A stretch of 64,000 nt of DNA from Choristoneura fumiferana (Eukaryota; Arthropoda; Insecta; Lepidoptera; Tortricidae). The number at the start of each line of letters is the position of its first letter. Position 1 is the first letter of the stretch. The translations under genes and the position numbers were made by a program. Of this stretch, positions 10,965 to 22,200 are shown one piece after another. The notes below the pieces were generated by a model, which did not search any database, was not told where the DNA came from, and was given only the letters and a program-made list of their open reading frames with translations. The DNA lies in contig NC_133499.1 in NCBI RefSeq assembly GCF_025370935.1, forward strand, positions 6,102,234-6,166,233. Reading direction: 5' to 3'.

Positions 10965-11704
10965 CTATGTCTTCGAGACCCCCTCATCTACCCAAGGCAA
11001 TCCTCTCCTCTCTTGACTTGTTACCTTGCGCATCACGTCATCCAAGACAATGAGGAAAAGCAATGGCGACAACAAACAACCCTGTTTCACACCCGCCGTG
11101 ACCGGTACCCGGTCTGACAATTGTCCCTTATGCATGACTCGGCAAGAGGAGCCCATATAAAGATTTTGGATAATTTTTATGATCTTAACTGGTATACCCC
11201 TTCTTTTTAGCGCATGCCAAATACTTGTCCACTTGACCCTGTCGAACGCCTTTTCGAAGTCTACGAACAAAGTGAAAAGTTCACTACGCATTTCATTGCA
11301 CTGCTCCAAATCATGCGTAAAACGTTGATTTGATCAATGCAAGACCGCCCTGCTCTAAATCCACCCTGTTCGCCCCTCAGCGTACAATCGACAGCACTCG
11401 TCATTCTGTGTAGCAGTATCTTGCAGAGAACCTTGGAGACCACAGGCAGTAGGTTTATCCCTCTCCAATTTGAGCACTGGGACAAGTCCCCTTTCTTGGG
11501 CAGCTTAATTAGTATGCCTTCTTTCCAATCTTCAGGCACTTGCTCAGCTTCCCATATCGCCTTCACCAAGGGACAGAGAATATCGGCCACCACCTCCGCG
11601 TTCGCTTTTAAAGCTTCGACTGGAATACCATCGTTCCCGGGTGCCTTGCCATTCTTGAGCGCTCTTATTGCCTTCGCTATTTCGGCTTTACTTGGAGGCC
11701 ACAC
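10965..11704 (-). pseudogene. RTE reverse transcriptase domain
   Basis: Two overlapping ORFs. The first has IRALKNGKAPGNDGIPVEAL, LIKLPKKGDLSQCSNWRGI and GEQGGFRAGRSCIDQI (RT motifs 1-3). The second has FTLFVDFEKAFDRVKW (first catalytic Asp) and VTAGVKQGCLLSPLLF. The catalytic F-A-D-D box (IDFADDLCLFA) lies at about 10938-10972 in a third frame. All catalytic residues can be seen, but not in one frame. Confidence 0.85.
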
Positions 11705-12494
11705 TGATGTTCAGAGTAGATGTCTCCTCCACCTCGGTTTCGGTGTCATCGTTTCCATCTACTACAGTGTGAAAAACTTCTGCGAAATGCTCATGCCATC
11801 TGCGCATTTGATCTTCTTGAGTGGTAAGAAGCTTGCCCGATTTGTCCGCTATGGGTCGGTGTGATGGTGGTTTATTGCAAAGCTCCTTGCCTGCACGGTA
11901 GAGCTCTCTCGTGTTACCCGTGTTAGCTGCGTGTTCTGCTCGTCCCGCTATCTCCGCTGCTCTCACCCGCTGGTCTCTTCTAGCGCTGCGCTTTACATCG
12001 CTTTCACAGATAAAGTACTGGTAGGCCAGAGTTTCTTTTGTGCTTTGGTCTTTTGCGCAGTTTAGCTTGTCCTTTATGGTTTTCCTGTACAGAATCTTAT
12101 CCCAGGTGTCTGCGGAGATGTGATCCTTGCAGTCCTTGTTCCTGTGGCCCAACAAGTCTCCGCAACATGCTAGGAATGTGTCTTTCACAGCCTTCCACTC
12201 CTCCTCGACATTCCCTCCTTGGGTTCTCTGTGAGTGGTATTGGTTGTGTAATTTCACGCTAAATTCGTGCTTCCTCTCCTGGTTTCGTAGCTTTGAGACA
12301 TCAAACCGTCGAGATAATGTGGTTGACTTTCTTTGAACCTTTGCTATCTTCAGACTAATTTTGGCAACAACAAGATGGTGGTCGCTGTTAACGTCGGCTC
12401 CTCTTCTATTGCGGACATCCAGCAGTGAGTGCCTCCACTTCCTACTGATCATGACATGGTCAATTTGGTTTTCTGTACGTCGATCCGGCGACAC
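11688..12494 (-). pseudogene. RTE ORF: endonuclease end and linker to RT
   Basis: Begins with the last endonuclease motif (IDHVMISRKWR, SDHHLVVAKI), followed by a charged helical linker of about 190 residues (RDQRVRAAEIAGRAEHAA...). It ends just before the RT domain, which continues in another frame; the two ORFs overlap by about 17 bases, consistent with a frameshift. Confidence 0.8.
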
Positions 12495-13057
12495 CCATGA
12501 GACCTTGTGACAATTTTTATGGGGAATACTGAACCGCCAATCACCAAATCCTGTTCACAGCAGAGGTCGACCAACATATTGCCATTCTCGCTACGATTTC
12601 CCAGTGCATGTTTTCCCACCCATGATTCGATACCATGGTTACTACTTCCAATTTGCGCATTGTAGTCTCCCATACAAATGACTATATCCCCCTTTCGTAT
12701 ACCTCTCAGTGTACTTGTTAGCTGGTTATAGAATACCTCTTTCACGTCCAGGTCTGCTGCGTTGGTGGGGGCATAGCATTGTACGATTGTGACATTTCTC
12801 ACTCTGGATCTGAAACGAGCAGTAATTATCCTCTCCGATACTGGTTTCCACTCAAGGAGGCTACCGGAAGCTTTTTTGCTAAGCAGGATACCCACGCCAT
12901 GTTCATGCTTCGACGCCTGTCCCGAATACAGTAGAGTGTGGTCCTCGATCTGTTCCTCTCCAAAGTCCTTCCATCGCGTTTCAGAAATGCCCAGTATATC
13001 CAATCGGTAGTCTCTCATGTATTTGAGAACCTGGTATATCCTACTTTCCTCTCGCAT
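12449..13057 (-). pseudogene. RTE endonuclease domain
   Basis: The ORF has LDILGISETRWKDFGEEQIE, GVGILLSKKA, TIVQCYAPTNAADLD and GDYNAQIGSSNHG, which are the E, Y/A-P and G-D-x-N motifs of the exonuclease/endonuclease/phosphatase fold used to nick target DNA. The frame breaks at the 3' end, where DRRTENQIDHVMISRKWRHS (the catalytic D-H motif) continues in the next frame at ~12490. Upstream translation start not certain. Confidence 0.85.
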
Positions 13058-13604
13058 AGTACGAACATTCCAGCATCCAATCAGAGTCCGTATTTTAGCG
13101 CCAAAGGTCTGTTGTTTAAAATCGGTCCGTTTTCTACTTTGAGTTTCAGTAATATTTTATTATTTCGAGCATACAGGTTATTAGCCCATAGTACCCTAGT
13201 CGGCTAGTGGGGCTGCTACTTAAAGCGCACCGCCACGCTTGATTTGTTCTCAGAGTTCCTTCTCCTATCGAGCATCCAGGGAGCACTTCCTTTCCCAAGG
13301 CCGCCGCACGCCTCTTCCAGCTACAGCCAGGTGTGTGGTTATTCCGCCATGATCGGTTTTCATGCTTTTTAGAAGTGATTTAAACTCCAAGGCCGATGAC
13401 GCCTCTTCTAGTCAGTTACCTAGACTAGGTTTAATGGTTATCCCGCCATTTGCTCGGTCGCCAGAGCCTCGTCTGTTTTCTAGCAGGGAGCACCACGACA
13501 CGGTGTACGCCATGCCGCCGCCATCCGGCGCGTGCAGGTGAGGTTGACAATAGGGCCGGAAAGGTGTCATTATCCGTTCTCCCTTACTCCCTTAGCATAA
13601 CTAT

Positions 13605-14179
13605 ACCTATACCCTCCTTAGCATAACTATACTTATGTTTATTTTTAACTTACTATTAATATTGTACTATATGAAGGAGCATTATATAGAAATTAAAATA
13701 AAAGCTAATTTATTTTATTTAGTGAACAAATGAAGTAATTTTTTTTTTCACCCGAACTTTATCCAGGCAGCTAAGTCTAAAAGATATCGGTATTATAGAA
13801 TTTAGAATCAGTAGCCCAACATCCTGGGGTGGGCACAGCCCACACGGACCACCTGGCCCCCCCTCTACATACGCCTATGGTCTCCACTTGCATGGCCTCA
13901 GAACGAGGTAGCCACTCCACCAGAGTCTACCTCTAGTGACTAGTGGATACGAGGCTTTAGACAAGTTTTCATAAATTCTAGATAAAGATTAAGTTTTTTT
14001 ATAGCCTCTTTTTCTCTACTTTTATGCATTCCAAAAGAAGATCATTAATATTGCTATTATAAGTAGGTATAGAAACGAAAGGTGTCAACAAACATATTGT
14101 TCCTGTTTACTACTAAGTTTTTCTTTTTTGTTTTTTTTCCATGCAGTCAGGTTTGGACTTTTTTTTAAAGTACCTAATA
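13605..14179. other. Intergenic, no gene seen
   Basis: AT-rich with short homopolymer runs and no supported ORF. The stretch at 13813-13870 (CATCCTGGGGTGGGCACAGC) resembles a dispersed repeat end. Confidence 0.45.
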
Positions 14180-14820
14180 TTAGGGTTCCATAGCCAAATG
14201 GCAAAAAACGGAACCCTTATGGATTCGTCATGTCTGTCTGTCTGTCCGTATGTCACAGTCACTTTTTCCTAAAGTTGAAACTTGGTAAGTGTATGTAAAT
14301 AAAGTGGGGGGTAAGTGTAGTATGTGTTAATAAAGGCTTATTCTATTCTATGTATTCTATGAAACGCATTAAGATTTTCACACAAAAATAGAAAAAAAAA
14401 ATAAATTTTGGGGGTTCCCCATACTTAGAACTGAAACTCAATTTTTTTTTGCATCAAACCCATATGTGTGGGTTATCTATGGATAGGTCTTCAAAAATGA
14501 TATTGAAGTTTCTAATATCATTTTTTTCTAAACTGAATAGTTTGCGCGAGAGACACTTCCAAAGTGGTAAATTGTGTGTCCCCCCTGTAACTTCTAAAAT
14601 AAGAGAATGATAAAACTAAAAAAAATATATGATGTACTACATTACCATGCAGACTTCCACCGAAAATTGGTTTGAACGAGATCTAGTAAGTAGTTTTTTT
14701 TAATACGTCATAAATCGTAAACCGCAATTTACCTTTCATTCAATCAACTCAAATATAAGAAAAAAATGTGTACGGAACCCTCGGCGCGCGAGTCCGAGTC
14801 GCACTTGCCCGGTTTTTTTA
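14180..14820 (+). repeat. Lepidoptera-type dispersed repeat, family T (~640 bp)
   Basis: Starts TAGGGTTCCATAGCCAAATG with GGCAAAAAACGGAACCC and TGTCTGTCTGTCTGTCC, and ends GTACGGAACCCTCGGCGCGC plus CGCACTTGCCCGG. The same ends recur at 21951, 56391 and 60060. No protein. Class unknown. Confidence 0.8.
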
Positions 14821-15025
14821 AGGATTTTTTATTTTATACATAATCTTCCAAGTTAGGCTGTTATTTACATATAAACTACTAACAATTTTCAAACAAACTT
14901 AGCCGTAATAGTTTTCCTTGTTAATTTGATATATTTACTTCTCCGCTTACTTTAACAAAAATTGGCACTTTCAAGTTTAACATTTCGCAAACTAATCGCT
15001 GGATCGAAAAATCGTCTCCACAATA

Positions 15026-15660
15026 TCATCATCAGTCGGAAGACGTCCGCTGCTGAACAAAGGCCTCCCCCTTAGAGCAGGGTTTCTCAAACTTATGGCT
15101 CCACATACCCCTGTTAAAGTTTCTAGACGACAGCGAACCCCTACCTCCCCCCCCCCCTCCCCCAAAGAAAGTAATAAAACTGGCTATTGGAGAAACTAAG
15201 TTTATTTTTATTTCAATCATCATGATAATATAATGTATATTATTTATTTCAATAAATCGTAACAAATATAGGTAAGATTTGTCTTGCCAACGAAAATACA
15301 AACTAAAACAAACAACAACAAGTAACAAACAAATAAGTAACAAATTTGGAGTTGAAATAAAAAATACAAAAAGACTCCAAAACCCAATCTTAATCATCTT
15401 GCCAGTCTTGCAGCCACCATCACGTAAACCTTGTCGCGAACCCCCTACCGTCGAAAAGCGAACCCCTAGGGGTTCGCGTACCCCACTTTGAGAAACCCTG
15501 CCTTAGAGCAACACAATGAACGACAACTCGCCACTTGCATCCACCAGCCCGCAACTCTCACGATGTCGTCAGTTCATCTACTAGGCAGGCCTGCCTAACT
15601 CTCTAATGTGGCCCGCCCATGGCCACTTCAACTTGCATATTCTTCCAGCTATGACTTTGG
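15026..15660 (-). mobile_element. RTE-type LINE 3' remnant, split by a hAT MITE
   Basis: ATCATCATCAGTCGGAAGAC at 15026 followed by CGCTGCTGAACAAAGGCCTC is the reversed LINE tail. The text continues after the inserted MITE with CAACACAATGAACGACAACT to about 15660, including CCCGCCCATGGCCACTTCAA, which matches the reversed RT C-terminal region in other fragments. Confidence 0.72.
15078..15500. mobile_element. hAT-type MITE with 8-bp TSD
   Basis: Ends CAGGGTTTCTCAAACTTATG and (inverted) AGTTTGAGAAACCCTG. The 8-bp duplication CCTTAGAG is at 15070-15077 and 15501-15508. The interior includes a C10 homopolymer near 15150 and a segment near 15345-15400 shared with the SINE-3 tails at 38150 and 54070. 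Confidence 0.92.
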
Positions 15661-16123
15661 GACAACCCCTTATACCAAATTTCAAGTTAACTACAGTGAT
15701 TTAGACTTTACGTTGTCTCTTTATTGTTTAGAAAGGTAAGTACTTTTTTGTAGTTACAGAAAATACTGAAACAAGGTTAATGACAGAGTCTTAACCCAAA
15801 ACAAGCAAAATAAAAGAAGAGTAGGTCTACATTCACGCGGCATATGTATGAATAGATTACACAGCTGGTAATTATTTACACAAGCTGTCTTTTTCTTCCG
15901 GTATATTTCACCTGGTTTGTTTTTTTTTTGTTTAGCTGGATATTTGGAATCACACAGGCTACGTTTTGTCCCAATAATCCCATGGGATAGGGAAAAAATC
16001 TCGAAATAACCGCTGGAAATAGTCACGAAATTTGGCACTTTTGTAATGCAACGTAAATGAAGAACACGATGTAATTCTGACGGGAATTTTGTACAATCCC
16101 ACAATTTTAATTCAACTGCTGTA

Positions 16124-16290
16124 CCATCAGCCAAATATGTGGTCTACCATCCTAAAGTTGATAATCGTTTGCATGTCACAAAACAATAATGCCAATAGAC
16201 GTGTTGTCAACTTGAAAGTTCGACTTTAGCGACATATGCGTTTGATGGGAACTTATTTAAAAATTGATGGACCACTTATTTGGCTGATGG
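16124..16290. mobile_element. Tc1/mariner-type MITE, family D copy 2
   Basis: Same inverted ends as the copy at 3900, flanked by TA on both sides. Confidence 0.88.
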
Positions 16291-16420
16291 TACCTATTTA
16301 ATGATTTACGCGTGCGAAGCCGCGATTAAAAACTATATACAGAATAAAATAAACGTGATTTTAATCAACAGCTTGTATAACTTAACTAGACTTATTTTAA
16401 TGCTCTGCGTACCGCGTACC

Positions 16421-16485
16421 TGGGTGAATATTCGGGGGTTTGTACCGAACAATGAAGGCGGTACAAACGCCCGAATATTCACCCA
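16421..16485. repeat. Near-perfect 65-nt hairpin
   Basis: TGGGTGAATATTCGGG and GTTTGTACCG pair with CGGTACAAAC and CCCGAATATTCACCCA across a loop of about 11 nt. Function unknown; it may be a minimal foldback element. Confidence 0.85.
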
Positions 16486-16901
16486 CCTAAATAAGTATGT
16501 GTGCACGCGCTGCAAATCATTTAAACAAATGATATGCACAAAGAGAAACGGAGCGAGATGATTCATGGACCAAAGTACAATTTAATATACCTAGTTGTGA
16601 GCGCTCGATCACTGTAGACAATGTGTTACTGCAACAAATGGACGTATTAAACTCCAATTCAATAGAATCTGACAATCCTGTAGACACTTCCAGCCTACTA
16701 ATATAAACACCGGGCTGCCTAAGGCTTTGTGATGTGACTATTATTTTTTTTTGATTCCTTTTAGATGATAATTGCAACAACAGGGACATATATAATCAAG
16801 TGTGCCTACGATAGGGTGTCTTAAATATGTAGAAAATTGACAGATTCTATTGAATTGTACTTTACGTATGGTCAATAATTATCAATTTACCAATAGTATT
16901 T

Positions 16902-17597
16902 ACTAGCGTAGCGTTTACCCGCGACTTCGCACGCGTAAATCATTAGATACAGCAGTTGAATTGAAATTCCGGGATTTTATTAAATTCTCGTGGGAATTCC
17001 CTAAAATCAATCGTGGTTTTCGCTGTCGTTAAATTAAAACACCCATGCCAAATTTCATGACTCTTACCTCAGCTGTTGTTATTTGGTGATTTTATACCTA
17101 TCCCGTGGGAACATCGGGATAAAAGTACCATATGTGTTATTCCAAACGTCCAGCTACCTACATACCAAATTTCATGACTCTAACCTCAACGGTTGTTATT
17201 TAGTGATTTTATCCCTATCCCGTGGGAATATCGGGATAAAAAGTATCCTATTTTAATCCAGGTTATAAACTAACTTTTTGCCAAAGGCCGTGCCAGGATA
17301 AGCTAAGTAAGTGATTCTGCCCCCATCGAGTTTGGGCTCGTAATTTTTATGGATGGTGTGGTTCTACATCCCTACTTCCCTACTATCCCTACTATAAATA
17401 AATAAATGCTAAAGTAAACTGTCTGTCTGTCTGTCTGTTACCCTTTCACGTCGAAACCACTGAACCGATTTTGATGAAATTTGGTATATAGGTAGTTTGA
17501 ACCCCAAGGACCAACATAGGATACCTTTTATTCTGGTAGAGGGCGCCACCGCGCGATAACCTAGATCCGCGCAGACGTAGTCGCGGGCATAAGCTAG
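16902..17597 (+). repeat. Dispersed repeat, family L (CCCGCGACTTCGCACGCG)
   Basis: Begins at TTTACCCGCGACTTCGCACG, with internal ATTTCATGACTCTAACCTCA, CCCGTGGGAATATCGGGATA and TGTCTGTCTGTCTGTTACCC, and ends near GCGGGCATAAGCTAGTTAG. Related pieces are at 23937, 25100, 26475, 46950 and 61440. Widespread in Lepidoptera; class uncertain. Confidence 0.7.
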
Positions 17598-18737
17598 TTA
17601 GTAATAAATTGGCAAAATTTCAGCCCCCAAACTTCATAGTTTTTTGTATAAAAGAAAAAAAGAAAATATGATTTTTCTTCAATATCTTTTTTTTTCAACC
17701 TAGTTATCTTAGCGTGCATCACAAATACTCGTATTGTACATTCACTACAGATGATTATTTGACATGTAAATAGGCCGCAATGGGCACTTTTGCACGTCAT
17801 TTTTTAAACTACCAGCGCTTTCGGAAAGACGATGGTCGTGATTGCCAAGAAGAATGCGCCGCAGGAAACTTAGCAGAAAGTCATTTTTTCAAAATAAAAT
17901 AATTACAAATAAAATACTTAAAAACTACATTATACAATTAAAGAAAAAAATACAAAATAATAATAATAATACAGGGATGTATGGGGTCTCTTGGTTACAA
18001 AACTAAACACTAACTATATCTACGTTCAGTGGGGTGTAGAATGCTTCCACCGTCATAAATAAAAAAAATATACATTTCAGGTCAAGTTACCATTTAAGCT
18101 TTTGGATTCCGAAGGCAACCTCACGTCTGCCGTTTACTAATTTATATTAACGATTTTCCTCGAATTACGGATCACCCCATGGTACTGTTCGCTGATGACA
18201 GCACAGTCATTTAAAGGTCTGGATCAGTATTCATTAGAATTTGAAATAAATACTACAACAATTTTGTGCGTTACGTCAACTCTGGTGGAACTACCTATAC
18301 ATATGTACTAGTGACTTAAGCTATGATGAGACACGTTTTATAAAACTGTAGCGAATCCTAGCGCCATCTAGTTATCGCCCAGAACAACTCCGACATCCTG
18401 CATCGCGCTATCGAAGTTTCTCAACTCGGACGCGTAAATACAACTTTGGACGATCTTCCTTCGGACTTCGGTCCCCAGGCGTAACACCTGCCTGAAGAGA
18501 GATCTCTGTTGTTGTCTCTCACTGATTTAAAAAAAGGAACAGTTCCTTCGATCTCATGTCATGCCGTTCGACTAGTTTCGATCTGTCCGAAAGCTCTTCT
18601 TCAAAGTTAAGTACGTTCAGAATTAGTCGGCGCTTGACAGGAAATCGATGCTGAACTGTTTCATTTTGTACAAACTTTTATTTAACTCGCAATGTATGTA
18701 TGTAACTGTTAAAATTTGCTAGACCACTAGACTTGTT
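17598..18737. other. Intergenic, no gene seen
   Basis: No supported ORF. Holds a TTTTTTTTC-rich stretch, an (ATA)n run at 17951 and AT-rich unassigned DNA. Confidence 0.45.
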
Positions 18738-19111
18738 TTTCAACCAACTTCAAAAAAGGAGGTTATCAATTCGGTTGTATTTTTTTTTTTTCAAATTAGT
18801 CTATTACAAATATTTAACTCCAACCAGCACCGTGTTGTACAAGGAAACTAAAATATTAAATATCTCACAAACCTACATGTATAATTAGGACCTGCATCTG
18901 AATAACAAAATAAAAGCTTGTAAAAATCTCCGACTTATCTCAAAAACGGCTGAACCGATTCTGATAAAACATGTCTAAGAACCATCGCTGGAAAACCTGC
19001 TTTCAAAAAAAAAAGCGCATTCAAATCGGTTCACCCATTTAAGAACTACGGTGCCGCAGACAGACACATACACTTATAACACCCCTCTTTTGCGTCAGGG
19101 GTTAAAAATTG
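18738..19111 (-). repeat. Dispersed repeat, family H (CCCCCGACGCAAAAAG), reverse
   Basis: CAACCAACTTCAAAAAAGG at one end and TTTTGCGTCAGGGGTTAA at the other, with AAACGGCTGAACCGATTCTG inside. At least nine copies occur in the window, in both orientations. Confidence 0.78.
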
Positions 19112-19344
19112 ACATGATCCGTCATGGCGATAAACTATAAAGAGAACTGTTGTTGTCATTGAGTTTTGTTTACGGTTCGCGCTACACTAGTGTCGCCCCC
19201 TGCGCAGAGCTTTGCGTAATATTCCCTATTGTATTAAATAGATACAGCCATTTAAAGCGTATATTTAGACATATCTGCAGATTTGTACGGAACCCTCATT
19301 GTTCAAATCCGACTCGCACATGGCCGTTTTTTTCCATTTTTTTT

Positions 19345-19630
19345 TTATTCGATTGGATGGTTAACGAGCAAGTGGGTCTCCTGATGGTAAGAGATCACCA
19401 CCGCCCATAGACACCTGCAACACCAGGGGGATTGCAGATGCGTTGCCAACCCAGAGGCCTAAGATGGGATACCTCTAGTGCCAGTAATTTCACCGGCTGT
19501 CTTACTCTCCACGCCGAAACAACAGTGCAAGCACTGCTGCTTCACGGCAGGATTAGCGAGCAAGATGGTGGTAGCAATCCGGGCGGACCTTGCACAAGGT
19601 CCTACCGCCTGCAAAACCATTCCATTCCAT
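19345..19630 (+). repeat. SINE-like dispersed repeat, family Q
   Basis: GAGCAAGTGGGTCTCCTGAT, then GAGATCACCACCGCCCATAG, TAATTTCACCGGCTGTCTTA and a CTTGCACAAGGTCCTACC end. Copies at 49920 (same strand) and 24862-25105 (reverse). No tRNA-like head recognised. Confidence 0.75.
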
Positions 19631-19853
19631 TGCTGTCCATTTTGACTGCGGTACCCTTAAACGTACTTGATGTTGAGGTACACACAATTTAAATACTAAT
19701 TTCTATGTGATGTAACTTTCATTTAATATAGTACGTAAAATAACTTTCTATACCGGTTTGCATACGTTCACTTTCGGTTGCGCTCAGCAGGGCTACTACG
19801 AAACTCGAAACTCGAAGTTCGTGTCGTGCGGTCCCTCTGATACTTATACTGGA

Positions 19854-20039
19854 CCCTTAGTGTAAGTTTTCGGTTACGAAATACGTCTCGATCGCGTTCG
19901 CGTTAAAATCTCAATTTATATGAGAAACGAACAGCGCCTCTAGCGGAACGTTTGCGATGTTCGTGTATCCATACAAATTGAGATTTTAACGCGAACGCGA
20001 TCGAGACGTGTTTTGTAACCGAAAACTTACACTAAGGGC
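19854..20039. mobile_element. MITE-B copy 1
   Basis: Arms of about 75 bp: CCCTTAGTGTAAGTTTTCGG and ATCGCGTTCGCGTTAAAATC on the left, complemented on the right. Interior has GCGCCTCTAGCGGAACG. Confidence 0.88.
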
Positions 20040-20096
20040 TGTTACACGAAACTCGAAACCGAAGTTCGTGTGATGCCGTCCCTCTATTCGAACAAA

Positions 20097-20275
20097 CCCT
20101 TAGAGTAAGGTTTCGGTACGAAATACGTCTAGATCGCGTTCGCGTTAAATCTCAATTTATATGGAAACGAACAGCGCCTCTAGGGGAACGTTTCGAGTTC
20201 GTGTATCCATACAAATTGAGATTTTAACGCGAACGCGATCGAGACGTGTTTTGTAACCGAAAACTTACACTAAGG
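20097..20275. mobile_element. MITE-B copy 2
   Basis: Same arms as copy 1, with small deletions in the left arm (TAGAGTAAGGTTTCGG). Lies only 57 bp from copy 1. Confidence 0.87.
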
Positions 20276-20420
20276 AGCTGTTTCACCATCCATTGATTAG
20301 CGTTAGCACGACGGTTAAATGTGATGCCGTCTCCGTCTATTTCGAACAAAACAAATAGAGACGGCATCACACCTAACCGCCAGTTAACACTAATCAATGG
20401 ATGGTGAGGTGAAACAGCCC
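20276..20420. mobile_element. MITE-C (hairpin)
   Basis: GCTGTTTCACCATCCATTGA and its complement at the right end, with GATGCCGTCTC/GAGACGGCATC inside. A truncated copy is at 23046-23140, where it runs into a SINE-2 tail. Confidence 0.86.
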
Positions 20421-20579
20421 CTAAGGGTACTGTTTAATACGGGAGCGAGAGGGACGGTACGATACGAACTTCGAGTTTCGAGTTTTCGTTACAAGCCCTT
20501 GCCCTTTAGTGTAACGTTTCGGTAACAAAATGAGTGTCTCATCGCGTTCGCGTTAAAATCTAAATTTTTATGGAAACAC

Positions 20580-20800
20580 GGGTGCTATAAGTTTGACCGG
20601 CGCTATGTGTGTGTGTGTCTGTCGGTGGCACCGTAGCTCTTAAACGGGTGGACCGATTTGAATGCGGTTTTTTTATTTGAAAGCGGGTTATCTAGCGATG
20701 GTTCTTAGACATGGTTCAGCCGTTTTTGATATATTGAAATTTGAATTGACAATGTTTCCACCTTTTTGTTGGTTAGGTTATATCCCTTTACATGCTATTG
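20580..20800 (+). repeat. Family H repeat, fragment
   Basis: GTGTGTGTCTGTCGGTGGCA, TTGAATGCGG and TTTTGTTGGTTAGGTTAT match the family. The CCCCCGACGC start is missing. Confidence 0.72.
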
Positions 20801-20851
20801 ATTACGTATACGAATGTGGTGCGAATAATGAAATACTTTGTGTTGTGTTAT

Positions 20852-20883
20852 CTTTGAGTATTTATCTAGATAAATACTCAAAG
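20852..20883. repeat. Perfect 32-bp palindrome
   Basis: CTTTGAGTATTTATCT joined to its exact complement. A 28-bp version lacking TTAT in one arm is at 30963-30990. Confidence 0.9.
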
Positions 20884-21339
20884 ATGTTGCAATATTTGCC
20901 CTGCAATTGCTCCTTGATATCAACAACCTTAGTTGTATCAAACGTTATCTTAATTAAATAGTGAGCTGAAAATATGTTTTCTTGTATGTTTACACTAATA
21001 ATAATAATAAATAAAATAAAAAGCCCTTTATTATTCCTTAAAACTTAAAAAAAAAACATACTGAAAACACATAATAATACATGCATGTTCATTCCAATAG
21101 ATTTAACATTATAATTTGAATTGCCAATATAATAAACAGAATGTTACAATAATATCAATGATTACATTAAATTTCATGCTTTATTCTTTATACTTAATCA
21201 ATTTAAATTAGCTAAATAACTATCGTAAATAATCTCATTACAAATTCAAATAATACTCCATGCTTACCATAAATAATTTGATCGTAATTTATTTAACAAT
21301 TTGTACAAGTATAGTTTTAAGGACCCGTTATAGGGTGAA

Positions 21340-21600
21340 GGCCTCCTCCAGTTGTTTCCATTTATCTCTATCTTCTGCCTCTTGTCTCCATTCCTTTTCG
21401 GCGATTCTTGCAATCTCATCTGCCCATCGTTCCATCGGTCTCCCTTTCCTACGTTTGCTTTTTGGGCCTTTCCAGAAGGTGGCAATTTTAGTCCATTTTG
21501 TGTTGGCCATTCGAGCCACATGGCCCGCCCATTTTAATTTTAATTTTTGTGCGTGTTCTAAAGCTTCTATCACCTTTGTATTTTTGCGTATAACGTTTGT
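21340..21600 (-). pseudogene. LINE RT C-terminal fragment
   Basis: The - strand ORF reads KLKLKWAGHVARMANTKWTK, then KRRKGRPMERWADEIARIAE and WRQEAEDRDKWKQLEEAF. This is the usual C-terminal tail of non-LTR elements (W-GHV-R, GRP-RWxD). 5'-truncated, no other domains. Confidence 0.75.
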
Positions 21601-21661
21601 ACTACTGTATATAAAATAAAAACGAGTTGGTACAAGTTTTATGTTAATAATAAGCGCTGTA

Positions 21662-21847
21662 CCCTTAGTGTAAGTTTTCGGTTACAAAATACGTCTCGAT
21701 CGCGTTCGCGTTTAAATCTCAATTTGTATGGAAACACGAACATCGCATTTGTTCCGCTAGAGGCGCTGTTCGTGTTTGCATACAAATTGAGATTTTAACG
21801 CGAACGCGATCGAGACGTTTTTTGTAACCGAAAACTTACACTAAGGG
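21662..21847. mobile_element. MITE-B copy 3
   Basis: Full-length, with the same arms as copies at 19854 and 20097. Confidence 0.88.
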
Positions 21848-21950
21848 CACTGCAGTCAGAGGTGTTAGTTAGCTTTTAAGAGATTGTTTACTCGTTGCAG
21901 AAATAGACATGGTGTTTATTATAAAACTTCAGGGGTGTCTGAAGTGTCTT

Positions 21951-22200
21951 TTTAGGGTTCCGTAGCCAAAATGGCAAAAACGGAACCCTTATAGTTTCGC
22001 GGCTTAGCTTAGAGTCTATCAGTTATAAACATGTAGCAATTATGCCGACAAATTGTTGAAACAAAATTTAGTACTTAGACGTAAAGTGGGGGGTGATTTT
22101 TTTCGTGTCCCACCCTATATCGCGGGGTATCGTTAGATAGGTGTTTTAAAGTCATTGCGGGGTTGTGATGTGAAGACGATTTTTCGATTCAGTGATCTGT
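21951..22200 (+). repeat. Family T repeat, 5' fragment
   Basis: TTAGGGTTCCGTAGCCAAAA and AAAAACGGAACCCTTATAG match the start of the copy at 14180; the 3' end is not found. Confidence 0.65.

Larger units (their letters stand above)
10164..13593 (-). mobile_element. RTE-type non-LTR retrotransposon, complete with TSD
   Basis: A 3.43-kb element on the - strand. A perfect 11-bp duplication AGCATAACTAT flanks it at 10153-10163 and 13594-13604. The 3' end is a (CATCAT)n tail on the - strand, usual for RTE LINEs. From 5' to 3' it encodes an apurinic-type endonuclease, a linker, reverse transcriptase and a basic C-terminal region. The endonuclease resembles the proteins often labelled craniofacial development protein 2-like, which are RTE endonucleases. 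The reading frame changes several times and has internal stops, so it looks inactive. It is the largest coding mobile element in the window. Confidence 0.9.
19786..20500. mobile_element. Nest of MITE-A, MITE-B and MITE-C
   Basis: Outer MITE-A text (GGGCTACTACGAAACTCGAA at 19792; its other end near 20440-20495) encloses two MITE-B copies and one MITE-C. A hybrid segment at 20040-20095 joins MITE-A-like and MITE-C-like text. Confidence 0.8.

Noticed and set aside
10404..13207. + strand ORFs antisense to the LINE
   Set aside because: Shadows of the - strand endonuclease/RT coding sequence.
15754..16134. - strand ORF of 126 codons
   Set aside because: Partly inside a family D MITE, with low-complexity Lys/Phe composition and no recognisable domain.
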